This document shows positions 16,221 to 23,903 of a stretch of DNA of 64,000 nt, piece by piece. Location: the NCBI RefSeq assembly GCF_001562275.1, contig NZ_CP014304.1, positions 2,170,001 through 2,234,000 of the forward strand, read 5' to 3'. The DNA is from Hymenobacter sp. PAMC 26628 (lineage in GTDB: Bacteria > Bacteroidota > Bacteroidia > Cytophagales > Hymenobacteraceae). Made by a program: the position numbers and the translations under genes. The notes under the pieces are model-generated. The model ran no database searches. It worked only from the letters and a program-made list of their open reading frames with translations, and was not told the origin of the DNA. Positions within the stretch are counted from its first letter, which is position 1. The number at the start of each line of letters is the position of its first letter.

Positions 16221-17531
16221 CTACGTGGTGGCAATGGCCTGGAGCAGGGCGTAGGCTACCTCGGGGTGGCAGATGTCGGAGTGCTCCTGGATGACGGCGT
16301 CGGCGTTGAGGTTGAACACTTTGCCCGGCGCGAAGGCGTAGCCCGCGCCCACGCCCAGCAGGGGCCCCTCGGCGGCTTCGGGGGTTTTCTGGGCCCCGTT
16401 GCGGCCCATGCCGCCGTACTTGTCGTTCGCGTCGCCCAAACCCGACGCCACCTGGTGGGCCAGCATCGAGGCCAGCGGGTACATGGTGCCCACGGCCGAG
16501 TCGTGGGCCGAATGGGTGATGAGCACGGGGCCCCGCACGGCGCGCTGGGCCAGCACCGAGCGGAAGAAGCCGGGGTGGGTGCCGTCGTAATTATCGGAGA
16601 AGCCGTAGTGCGAAAAAGCGGCCTGGAGCAGCGTGAGCGTATCGACCGGGAGCACGGGCTGGCCGTCGGGGCCCGCGGCGGCGGCCGTTACCACGCGCCC
16701 CCCGAAGCTGTGGCCGGCCAGGTGCAGCTTGAGGCCGGGCTGCTGCTGGCGCACCGCTTGCAGCACCGGACGCAGGCCGTCGCGGCCCACCCGGCCGGCC
16801 CGCTCCTTCATCTGGTAGTAGGTGGTGTAGTTGAGCAGGTTCAGGGCCCCGGCCTTGATGCCGCCGAAGAACTGCCCCAGCCCCGCCACGTGGCCCGCAG
16901 CGGGCGCGCCCGCCCGGGGGCCCGGGGGCAGCACCGCCGCCGGCAGCGGCTTGGCCAGGTGGCCGATGAGGTCGCGGCCCGGCAGCGCGTGGTAGGCGCC
17001 GCTCGCGTCGACGTCGGGCGAGGCCTCGGCCCCGGGCACCAGGGCCCGCAGCAGCTCGGCAAAGGCGTCCTGGGCGGCGGGGCTGTCTTCCAGCCGGGCC
17101 AGCAGGGCCTGGGCCTGGTCCAGCTTCTGGTCGGCGTCGGGGGCGTCGAAGGCGCCGCGGAGGCGGGCGAGGGCGGTGGCCAGCAGCGCGGTGGTAATGG
17201 GCGAATTGGCCCCGGCGGCCCCGCTGGCAATCACGTCGGCGTCGGCGAACTTCTTCGACGGCCACAGCACCCCCACCACGGCAAAAGTGCGCGGGCCGAG
17301 GCCGGGCACGGCGCGGGCGTCGAGGGCCTGCCGGAGCTGGGCCAGCAGCCGGCCGTACAGCGACCGGGCGTCGTCCAGGTCGTTGTTCCAGCCGTGCGCA
17401 AGCACCAGCAGGTCGGTAAACGGCTGCGCCCGGAGCCCGGCGAGCAGGGCCTGCACCTGGGCCGGGTCGAACACCAGCCCGTCCTTGGTGAATTCCATCG
17501 GGAAGAAGGCAAAGCCTTGCACGGTTTCCAT
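16221..17531 (-). CDS. alpha/beta hydrolase (serine esterase-like)
   Basis: 436 residues without a signal peptide. LVLAHGWNNDLDDARSLYGR is the strand-3 oxyanion region. The nucleophile elbow is HLAGHSFGGRVVTAAA (GHSFGG, Ser near residue 275). A late His in LITHSAHDSAVGTMYPLAS may complete the triad. The mid-section is variable and Ala-rich. The substrate is unknown; it could be an esterase, lipase or peptidase. It begins at METVQGFAFFPMEFTKDG, 36 bp after the stop of the subtilisin-like protease. Both lack export signals, which suggests a cytoplasmic pair. Confidence 0.82.
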   Translation of the reverse strand: METVQGFAFFPMEFTKDGLVFDPAQVQALLAGLRAQPFTDLLVLAHGWNNDLDDARSLYGRLLAQLRQALDARAVPGLGPRTFAVVGVLWPSKKFADADVIASGAAGANSPITTALLATALARLRGAFDAPDADQKLDQAQALLARLEDSPAAQDAFAELLRALVPGAEASPDVDASGAYHALPGRDLIGHLAKPLPAAVLPPGPRAGAPAAGHVAGLGQFFGGIKAGALNLLNYTTYYQMKERAGRVGRDGLRPVLQAVRQQQPGLKLHLAGHSFGGRVVTAAAAGPDGQPVLPVDTLTLLQAAFSHYGFSDNYDGTHPGFFRSVLAQRAVRGPVLITHSAHDSAVGTMYPLASMLAHQVASGLGDANDKYGGMGRNGAQKTPEAAEGPLLGVGAGYAFAPGKVFNLNADAVIQEHSDICHPEVAYALLQAIATT

Positions 17532-17567
17532 AAGCTGAAAGCTGAAAAACAAGGGGTGGTGGGGGTG

Positions 17568-19139
17568 TCAGACGGATTGGATGGCCCGCATCAGGTCCAC
17601 GAGGCCGGCGCCCTGGAAGTGGCGCTCGCGCTTGAGGTCGGTGGCCGAGGCGGTGAACAGGTCCTTCACTTTCTCGGGCTCGCCCACGAACTCGCGCCGG
17701 ATGGACAGGAAGGCCGCGATGGCCCCCGACACGTGGGGGGCCGCCATGCTCGTGCCGCTGTCCTCCACGTAGTCGCAGGGGCGGCCCTTGGCTTGCATCT
17801 CCGCCAGGGCGGTGCCGGCGGCGCAGGACAGGATTTTTTCGCCCGGGGCCACCAGGTCGGGCTTGACGCGGCCGTCGCCGGTGGGGCCCTTCGAGGAGAA
17901 GTACGACACGCCGTACACGTGGGGCATGTCGCGGTGCGTGGACCCCACGGTGAGGGCCAGGTCGGCGTTGCCGGGGTCGTTGATGGTCAGGCCCATGCCC
18001 GCCGATACGGTGCCGTTGAACTGGCTTTGCTCGGCCCCGTAGCCGGTGTTGCCGGCCGCCACCACCACCGCCACCCCCGAGCGCACCAGGCGGTTCACCT
18101 CCACGCACAGCGGGCTTTGGCCGCAGGCAAACCACTCGGGGTCGAATTCGTAGCCCACGCTCAGGTTCGCGCCGTGGATGAGCAGCCGGCGGCCGTAGCC
18201 GTTGATTTCCTGGATCAGGCCGATGGCGGCGATGAGGTTGCTGGCCTCGCCCGCGCCCTGGTCGTCCATCACCTTCAGGCTCACGAGCTTGCACTGGGGC
18301 GCGATGCCGGTGATGCGCTTGGCGTCCACCGGCACGTAGTCGATTTCGCCCTGCTCGTCGCGCCGCCGGTTGAAGGCCTGCAGCGGGGCCCCGTCCGGGG
18401 GCCACGCGCCGGCGATGATGCCCGCCACGTGGGTGCCGTGGCCCTTGCCGTCGCGCAGGGCGGCGTCCGCGCTGCCGTCGCCGTCGCCGGTGAAGTCAAT
18501 GTGCCGGAGCGGCAGCGGCAGGTCGAGGTTGTGGTAGGTGGCGAAGTGCGGGTGCGCGCCGTCGATGCCCGAGTCGAGCACGGCCCACACAATGCCGGCC
18601 CCGAAGGCCGCGTACGAGGCGTGGGCCGCGTCGCCCTTCACCGTCGAGAGCGAGCGATTGAGCAGGCCCCGGATGGGGAAGTCGGGCCAGATGCGGTAAA
18701 TGGCCTTGGGCCCCACGCGGGTAGTGTCCGTTTGCAGGGGCCCGCCGCTGTTGCGGTCCCGGTCGCGGGCCACCAGCGCCTCGATCACGGCGGCGTCGAG
18801 GCGCACGAACAGGTATTGCTGGCTGTACTGGTTCTTGGGGTGCCGGCCGGCGGCCTGGCCGGCCGGCGCTTGCCCGGGGCCGGCGGGCGGCCCGAGGTCG
18901 TCGAGGGCGGCCAGCACCCACTTCAGCGCTTCGGCGCGGCCCCCCGGGTACTCCAGGTTCAGGTCGATGATGACGGCCAGCGGCCGGGGCGCGGCGGGCG
19001 GGGCCCCGCGCTTGCGGCCGGGGGAAGCCGGGCGCTGGGCCGCTATCTGCTGGAGCAGCGGCACGGCGATGACGGTTTGGGCCAGGTTCGCCGGGTCGAA
19101 CAGCTTTTTTTCCGGCTTCTTTTGCGGGGAATCGGCCAT
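17568..19139 (-). CDS. S8-family (subtilisin-like) serine peptidase
   Basis: 523 residues. The catalytic triad is complete: Asp in VWAVLDSGIDGAHPHF, His in GKGHGTHVAGIIAG, and Ser in DSGTSMAAPHVSGA, with the oxyanion Asn in VVVAAGNTGYG. Residues about 55-130 (AVIIDLNLEYPGGRAEALKW, YLFVRLDAAVIEALVA) look like an I9-type inhibitory propeptide. No signal peptide precedes it; the N-terminus MADSPQKKPEKKLFDPANLA is hydrophilic. So this seems an intracellular peptidase. It is the first gene of a four-gene operon with a hydrolase and two envelope-type proteins. An AT-rich promoter region (about 19240-19275) separates it from the divergent ECF sigma gene. Confidence 0.92.
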   Translation of the reverse strand: MADSPQKKPEKKLFDPANLAQTVIAVPLLQQIAAQRPASPGRKRGAPPAAPRPLAVIIDLNLEYPGGRAEALKWVLAALDDLGPPAGPGQAPAGQAAGRHPKNQYSQQYLFVRLDAAVIEALVARDRDRNSGGPLQTDTTRVGPKAIYRIWPDFPIRGLLNRSLSTVKGDAAHASYAAFGAGIVWAVLDSGIDGAHPHFATYHNLDLPLPLRHIDFTGDGDGSADAALRDGKGHGTHVAGIIAGAWPPDGAPLQAFNRRRDEQGEIDYVPVDAKRITGIAPQCKLVSLKVMDDQGAGEASNLIAAIGLIQEINGYGRRLLIHGANLSVGYEFDPEWFACGQSPLCVEVNRLVRSGVAVVVAAGNTGYGAEQSQFNGTVSAGMGLTINDPGNADLALTVGSTHRDMPHVYGVSYFSSKGPTGDGRVKPDLVAPGEKILSCAAGTALAEMQAKGRPCDYVEDSGTSMAAPHVSGAIAAFLSIRREFVGEPEKVKDLFTASATDLKRERHFQGAGLVDLMRAIQSV

Positions 19140-19354
19140 GGGCGCGGGCGAAAAAAATAAGGACCAGGCGGGGCCCCGGGCGGCCAGAACGAGGACGCTC
19201 GGGGCCCCGCCGGCGAAGGCAGGGGTTGATTACATTGGGTAAGTTATAAATTAAATTCATATATTTTAATATTTAGCCGACTTTGGGTCGGACGTCCGTT
19301 GGTTTTCGGGCCCTACCCAGCGAACCTGGGGGTCGAAAAATTATTTTTTTCGCT

Positions 19355-19384
19355 GGGCAACCCCCGGCGTCTTTTCCGCATCTA
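19355..19384 (+). promoter_or_regulatory. ECF-type promoter ahead of the sigma gene
   Basis: GGGCAACC (19355-19362), 15 bases, GCATCTA (19378-19384), preceded by an A/T tract (about 19335-19350). The elements resemble ECF sigma -35 (AAC core) and -10 boxes. The GTG start of the sigma gene lies 46 bases downstream, consistent with autoregulation. Confidence 0.6.
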
Positions 19385-19429
19385 CCGCGCCCACCCCCCC
19401 TTGCCGCTGCCCTTCTCTACCTTTCTGCC

Positions 19430-19972
19430 GTGACCGAAGCTGACCTGATTGCCGCCTGCCAGCGGGGCGAGCCCCGCGCCCAGCGCCTGCTCTACGAGCG
19501 CCTGGCGGGCCTCATGCTGACGGTGTGCCGCCGCTACCTGCGCCGCCGCGAAGACGCCGAAGAAGCCCTGCTGCTGGGCTTTGCCCAAATGTTTAGGGCC
19601 CTGCCCACTTACCGCGGCGAGGGCAGCTTCGAGGGCTGGGTGCGCCGCATCATGGTGAACCGGGCCCTGATGGAGCTGCGCCGCCGCGAGCCGCTCACGC
19701 TCTCGTTCGACGACTTCGCGCAGCCCGAAAACCTGGCCAGCACCCCCGCCACGGCCGACACCCAACTCCAGGCCGACGACCTGCTGGCCCTGCTGGCCGA
19801 GCTGCCCGCCGGCTACCGCACCGTGTTCAACCTCTACGCCCTGGAGGGCTACGGCCACCAGGAAATCGCCGAGCTCCTGGGCATTTCGGAGGGCACCAGC
19901 AAGTCGCAGCTCAGCAAGGCCCGGGCCCTGTTGCAGCGCCGCGTGGGCCAGGCCGCCGCCGTGGCCTACTAA
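19430..19972 (+). CDS. ECF-type RNA polymerase sigma factor
   Basis: 180 residues from GTG at 19430. Region 2 is LIAACQRGEPRAQRLLYERL through RYLRRREDAEEALLLGFAQM and TYRGEGSFEGWVRRIMVNRA. Region 4 is LLALLAELPAGYRTVFNLYA, LEGYGHQEIAELLGISEG and TSKSQLSKARALLQRR (the -35 binding helix-turn-helix). This is the Bacteroidota ECF pattern. The frame is open further upstream, but that part overlaps the promoter motif, so GTG is chosen. The next two genes, an apparent anti-sigma protein and an outer-membrane protein, follow on the same strand. Confidence 0.92.
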   Translation: MTEADLIAACQRGEPRAQRLLYERLAGLMLTVCRRYLRRREDAEEALLLGFAQMFRALPTYRGEGSFEGWVRRIMVNRALMELRRREPLTLSFDDFAQPENLASTPATADTQLQADDLLALLAELPAGYRTVFNLYALEGYGHQEIAELLGISEGTSKSQLSKARALLQRRVGQAAAVAY

Positions 19973-19995
19973 TCCGCTTTTTAACATTCCGCTAT

Positions 19996-21078
19996 ATGCT
20001 TCCCGAAAATATTGACGATTTATTCCGCGACGGCCTCGACGGGCACGCCACCCCGCCCGACCCGGCGCTGTGGGCCCGCCTGGCCGACGCGGCCGATGCC
20101 GCCGGGGCCCCACCCGCCGCCGATGACGCTCGCCTCGACGAGCTTTTCCGCGCCGGGTTGGCCGCCCACGCCACCCCGCCCGGCCGCCACCTCTGGGAGC
20201 GGCTGGAGGACGAGCACCTGCGCCTACCGCACCGGCGGCGCGCGACCGCCTGGTGGCCCCAGGCCCTGGCCGCAGTGGTGGCCCTGCTGCTGGTAGCCGG
20301 CGGCGCCGGGCTGCTGTGGCGCTACGCCGCGGGCCTGCGCCTCGGTACCGCATTGGTAGCCCGCTCCGGGGCCCCCGGCACGCGCCCGGCCTCGGCCACC
20401 CGCCCGGCAGCCGTGCCCCTGCGCCCCACCGAAAGCGGCAAGCAAAACGCCGTAGCCACCGCTACTGGGGGCCCCAAAGATGCCCTGGCTACTGCGGCTG
20501 CACCGGCGACCACCGCGCCACGGGTTGCGCGGGCGGCCACGGGCCAACCGGGCCCCGGCCGGGTGCAGGCCACGAAAACGGCTGCGTTGGCCGCTGCTAA
20601 AAATAATTTTTCACGCCGGGCAACCCGGTCCGCGGTGCTGGCATCTAGCGGTTCATCGGCCACCAAACGGGCGGCGAATTCCACTTCAGTAGCGGCCCAA
20701 CCGGGGCCGGCGCGGTCCGGGGCCCCGGACGCGCTTGCCCCGGCGCCGCGCGGCGCCAAGCTCCCGGACGCGGGGGCCCTGGCCGTGGCCCCCACCCCCG
20801 CAACTGCGCCGGCCAGCGCAGCAGCGGTGATTGAGGTTGAAGTGCACCGCGGCAGCGCCGCCCCGGCCCCCGTGGCGGCGGTGGCCTCGGCCGAAACCTT
20901 TTCTGATGACGACGACCGGCCCGTTGGCCGCCGCGTGTTGGGGGGCTTGCTCCGCCAAGCCCGCCACGTGGTGCGGGGCGAGCGGGTGAGCCTGGCCGAG
21001 GCCACCGGCCTGCCCGAAAACCTCACGCTCCAAGCCAACCTGGGCGGCCGCACCCTATCCCGCACCATTCGACTCTAA
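19996..21078 (+). CDS. single-span membrane protein, putative anti-sigma factor with duplicated N-terminal motif
   Basis: 360 residues. The cytoplasmic N-terminus has two copies of a ~25-residue motif, IDDLFRDGLDGHATPPDPAL and LDELFRAGLAAHATPPGRHL, each ending in a W-x-R-L/E helix. A membrane span follows (ALAAVVALLLVAGGAGLLW, about 92-112). A long periplasmic Ala/Thr/Pro-rich stretch leads to a C-terminal part with DDDDRPVGRRVLGGLLRQ. It starts 23 bp after the sigma gene, the standard place for a cognate anti-sigma factor. That role is inference; no ZAS zinc motif is seen. A promoter-like site lies inside the gene at 20618. Confidence 0.75.
   Translation: MLPENIDDLFRDGLDGHATPPDPALWARLADAADAAGAPPAADDARLDELFRAGLAAHATPPGRHLWERLEDEHLRLPHRRRATAWWPQALAAVVALLLVAGGAGLLWRYAAGLRLGTALVARSGAPGTRPASATRPAAVPLRPTESGKQNAVATATGGPKDALATAAAPATTAPRVARAATGQPGPGRVQATKTAALAAAKNNFSRRATRSAVLASSGSSATKRAANSTSVAAQPGPARSGAPDALAPAPRGAKLPDAGALAVAPTPATAPASAAAVIEVEVHRGSAAPAPVAAVASAETFSDDDDRPVGRRVLGGLLRQARHVVRGERVSLAEATGLPENLTLQANLGGRTLSRTIRL
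20618..20647 (+). promoter_or_regulatory. Internal ECF-type promoter-like site
   Basis: GGGCAACC, 15 bases, GCATCTA, preceded by AAAAATAATTTTT (about 20599-20611). It matches the site at 19355 in both boxes, spacing and A/T tract. It lies inside the putative anti-sigma gene, about 455 bp ahead of the outer-membrane protein gene. Confidence 0.45.
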
Positions 21079-21101
21079 CCTTGCTATTGCCATCCTACGC
21101 C

Positions 21102-22253
21102 ATGAAACGCTCCTTCTTCACCCTGCTCCTCTTCGCCGCTGCCTGCGCCGCCGCGCCTGCTACTGCCCGCGCCGCCCGGCTGCCCGGGGCCCCGGCCCCC
21201 GCCGACACCATTGTGGTGCGTCTGCCCAACCAGGCCACCCTCACGCTGCTGGTGCGCGACGCGGCCCAGTTGCGCGAGCTGCCCCAGTACCACCTCGACT
21301 CGCTCACGGTGCGCCTGGCCGGCTACATTGCCCAGGCCGAAGCGGCGGCCAAAACGGCCAAAACCGAGCAGGTGACGCTGGAGTTTTATCCCGACAAGGA
21401 CACCCCCGGCCAGCGCCTGCCCGAGCAGATCCGCATCACTACCCACAAGCAAAACCCCAACGCCAAGCGCGTGGACGTGGCCCTGAACAAGGCCTTCAAA
21501 ATCAAGGTCGATACCGACGCCGACGGTAACCGGAGCGTAAAAATCAACCCCACGCCCGGCGCTAACCGCGCCGAGCGCGAAGCCCACCGCGACTCCTCGC
21601 GCGCCAAGAACTACGAGCGCAACAACAACCACGACGCCAACTTTATACTCGACCTGGGCCTGAACGCGCTGGCCAACCAGCACCCCGGCGCCGGCCAGTC
21701 GGCTGTGGACCTGCGCCCCGGCGGCTCGCGCTACGTCAACTTGGGCTTTGACTATTCCCAGCGCCTGGGCGGCAAGCGCAGCCCGATGTATTTGGTACTG
21801 GGCCCCGAGTTTGCCTTCAACAACTACATGCTGAACGGCAACAACAAGTGGGTGAACCAGAACAACATCACCAGCGTGGTGAACGAAACCAACCCCACCC
21901 GCCAGTACGACAAAACCAAGCTGGCCACCGCCACCGTGAACCTGCCGCTCATGCTCCAGCTCAAGCTGCACGACGCCCACTACCGGCCCACGTTTGCCCT
22001 CGCCGCCGGGGGCTTCGTGGGCTACCGCCTCGGCTCCTGGACCAAGCTTAAGTACACCACCGACGGCACCACCTACAAGGACAAGGACCACAGCAGCTAC
22101 AACCTCGAAGACTTCCAGTACGGCCTGCAAGGCACCATCGGCTACGGCGACCTCACCCTGTTCGCCAAGTACAACCTGAACCCGCTCTTCAAAGCCGGCC
22201 AGGGCCCCGACACGCAAGTCGTCAGCTTCGGCCTGCGCCTGTTCGGGAATTAG
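21102..22253 (+). CDS. PorT-like outer-membrane beta-barrel protein
   Basis: 383 residues with a signal peptide (MKRSFFTLLLFAAACAAA...ARA). The first ~190 residues are a charged periplasmic region rich in Lys, Asp and Asn. After about residue 185 there are alternating strands, e.g. SRYVNLGFDYSQRLGGKRSP, MYLVLGPEFAFNNYML and FALAAGGFVGYRLGSWTKLK, ending in VSFGLRLFGN. This is an outer-membrane barrel of the PorT/OMP_b-brl type. It is 23 bp after the anti-sigma-like gene, so the sigma system probably controls it. I cannot name a ligand or function. Confidence 0.78.
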   Translation: MKRSFFTLLLFAAACAAAPATARAARLPGAPAPADTIVVRLPNQATLTLLVRDAAQLRELPQYHLDSLTVRLAGYIAQAEAAAKTAKTEQVTLEFYPDKDTPGQRLPEQIRITTHKQNPNAKRVDVALNKAFKIKVDTDADGNRSVKINPTPGANRAEREAHRDSSRAKNYERNNNHDANFILDLGLNALANQHPGAGQSAVDLRPGGSRYVNLGFDYSQRLGGKRSPMYLVLGPEFAFNNYMLNGNNKWVNQNNITSVVNETNPTRQYDKTKLATATVNLPLMLQLKLHDAHYRPTFALAAGGFVGYRLGSWTKLKYTTDGTTYKDKDHSSYNLEDFQYGLQGTIGYGDLTLFAKYNLNPLFKAGQGPDTQVVSFGLRLFGN

Positions 22254-22256
22254 TTT

Positions 22257-23027
22257 TTAGGAGAGGCCTTGCAGTCGTTCAACGATTGCAAGGCCTCCGC
22301 CTTGTTCATTCAACGTCAGATGAGCACCCCGCGCTTGCACAGCACCGAAGGAGATGATGTTTTTTGAGTCTTTTGGCAACGCCCATGCCTTCGCCTGGCG
22401 CATTGCAATGATTAATGCTTCTTTTGACTGTGCCCGCGGAACGATTACGTCTTTTACGTATTGGCACATCAGCTCTTTTGATTTGAGTTTGAATCCAGGT
22501 TTTTTAAAGCCTTGCGAATGATAAGGATACATTTCCAAGCAGGCAACGTGCCGGCTGATGCGCTGGAACGCCTGCTGCAAGGGAATATTAGTGCGTCTCG
22601 CAAGTTCTTCGGCGATAGCACGAAACTTTGACCTCCACCATTGCCCACCGGCTGTCCATGCAAATTGAGGATTCAAGAAGAAGAAAGGATATGAGTCCGC
22701 TGCATTTTGCTGCGCTAGGTTACGCTCGATAGCGGCGGCATACTCAGGCTCCTTTTCCAAAGCGTAATAATCTCCCGGACTAAATCCGGGATTCAGCATT
22801 AAAATAAAAATTGAAGCTTGAGACAAATTACCCACAAACGGCTGTGGCAGTAGATTCAAATGAAATTTAGTCGACTGGCTGCCAAAGTCGAGGGACTCAA
22901 TAAAATCCTTGTAATTACGGTGTTTGGCTATCCGCTCTTCGTCGGCATCCAGTGCTTCGTCACCGGCAAGGAGGCGTGGAAAATGAGAGGGAGAAAAATT
23001 CTGCCAAGCTTGGATGAGGGAGGCCAT
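22257..23027 (-). CDS. uncharacterised protein, lower-GC gene
   Basis: 256 residues. Distinct features are SIFILMLNPGFSPGDYYALE, YPFFFLNPQFAWTAGGQWWR, CLEMYPYHSQGFKKPG and a basic helix region DVIVPRAQSKEALIIAMRQA. The LNPG and MYPYHS motifs are reminiscent of phosphate- or nucleotide-binding loops, but I do not recognise a family. The gene has visibly lower G+C than its neighbours and fewer GCC/CTG codons, which suggests later acquisition. It is convergent with the barrel-protein gene with only three bases between stops. Confidence 0.7.
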   Translation of the reverse strand: MASLIQAWQNFSPSHFPRLLAGDEALDADEERIAKHRNYKDFIESLDFGSQSTKFHLNLLPQPFVGNLSQASIFILMLNPGFSPGDYYALEKEPEYAAAIERNLAQQNAADSYPFFFLNPQFAWTAGGQWWRSKFRAIAEELARRTNIPLQQAFQRISRHVACLEMYPYHSQGFKKPGFKLKSKELMCQYVKDVIVPRAQSKEALIIAMRQAKAWALPKDSKNIISFGAVQARGAHLTLNEQGGGLAIVERLQGLS

Positions 23028-23144
23028 ATTGAGGCTTACGATGGTCCGGTTGAGAAGAGATTAAGCAAAATGAAACTTGCGCATTTACCAGACCACGATG
23101 AGCTGTCTCGGGTGAATTAGCGGCAAGGTACAGTCTTCCGATCC

Positions 23145-23903
23145 CTATTCTCCCCGGAAAAAATTATCCAGCAAAATGGCGGCCGACACGGCCACGTTCA
23201 GGCTTTCGGCGCCGCCGCTGGGGCCCCGCGGGATGTGCAGGCGTTGGGTGAGGCAGGCGGCCACGGCCGGCGTGAGGCCGTGCGACTCAGAGCCCATGAC
23301 GAGCACGCCGGCCGGGGCCAGGGCGGCGCGGTGCACGTTGGCGCCGTGCAGGTCGGCCCCGTAGATGGCGGTGCCGGCGGGCAGGGCCCCCAGCCACGCG
23401 GCCAGCGGGCGCGGCCAGATGCGGACCCGGGCGAAGCTGCCCATGGTGGCGGCCACGGTTTTGGGGGCCCAGGGGTCGGCGCAGGTGTCGCTGAGCACCA
23501 GGCCCGGCAGGCCGTACCAGTCGGCCAGCCGGATGAGCGTGCCCAGGTTGCCGGGGTCGCGCACTTCGTCGAGGGCCAGCACCAGGGCCCCCAGCGGCAG
23601 GGTGGGCGGCAGCGGGGCCTCGGGCGGGCGGCGGGCCACGGCCAGGGCCGTGGTGTTGGTGGCCAGGGTGCTCACCTGGGCCAATTCAGCTTCGCTGACG
23701 AGCACGGGGAGCGGGCCGGGGGCCAATTTGGCGCGGTTTTGGTCGGCAAATTCGGGGGTGCAGAACACGGTTTCGGTTTCTACCCCGGAACTTAGCAGCT
23801 CCAGCACGCTTTTGCCCCCCTCGACGAGGAAGGCACCGTGGCGCTGGCGGTACTTTTTTTGGTGCAGCGACTGCACGTATTTGGCTTGGGCTTTTGAAAT
23901 CAT
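23145..23903 (-). CDS. TrmH/SpoU-family RNA 2'-O-methyltransferase
   Basis: 252 residues. The N-terminal substrate-binding domain (YVQSLHQKKYRQRHGAFLVE) is followed by the SPOUT knot motifs ALDEVRDPGNLGTLIRLADW (motif 1), GVLVMGSESHGLTPAVAACL (motif 2) and RLHIPRGPSGGAESLNVAVS (motif 3). It would methylate the ribose of a specific rRNA or tRNA nucleotide with S-adenosylmethionine. Which nucleotide cannot be told from sequence. The start codon overlaps the start of the divergent Omp85-family gene by ten bases. Confidence 0.92.
   Translation of the reverse strand: MISKAQAKYVQSLHQKKYRQRHGAFLVEGGKSVLELLSSGVETETVFCTPEFADQNRAKLAPGPLPVLVSEAELAQVSTLATNTTALAVARRPPEAPLPPTLPLGALVLALDEVRDPGNLGTLIRLADWYGLPGLVLSDTCADPWAPKTVAATMGSFARVRIWPRPLAAWLGALPAGTAIYGADLHGANVHRAALAPAGVLVMGSESHGLTPAVAACLTQRLHIPRGPSGGAESLNVAVSAAILLDNFFRGE

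Noticed and set aside
16194-19160. A 988-codon open frame on the plus strand
   Set aside because: It runs opposite the hydrolase and S8 peptidase genes, which have complete catalytic motifs. The antisense product has no recognisable sequence.
22860-23120. An 86-codon plus-strand frame (MKFSRLAAKVEGLNKILVIT)
   Set aside because: It overlaps the 5' end of the unknown low-GC gene on the other strand, extends only slightly beyond it, and has no domain or promoter. It was judged to be a chance frame.
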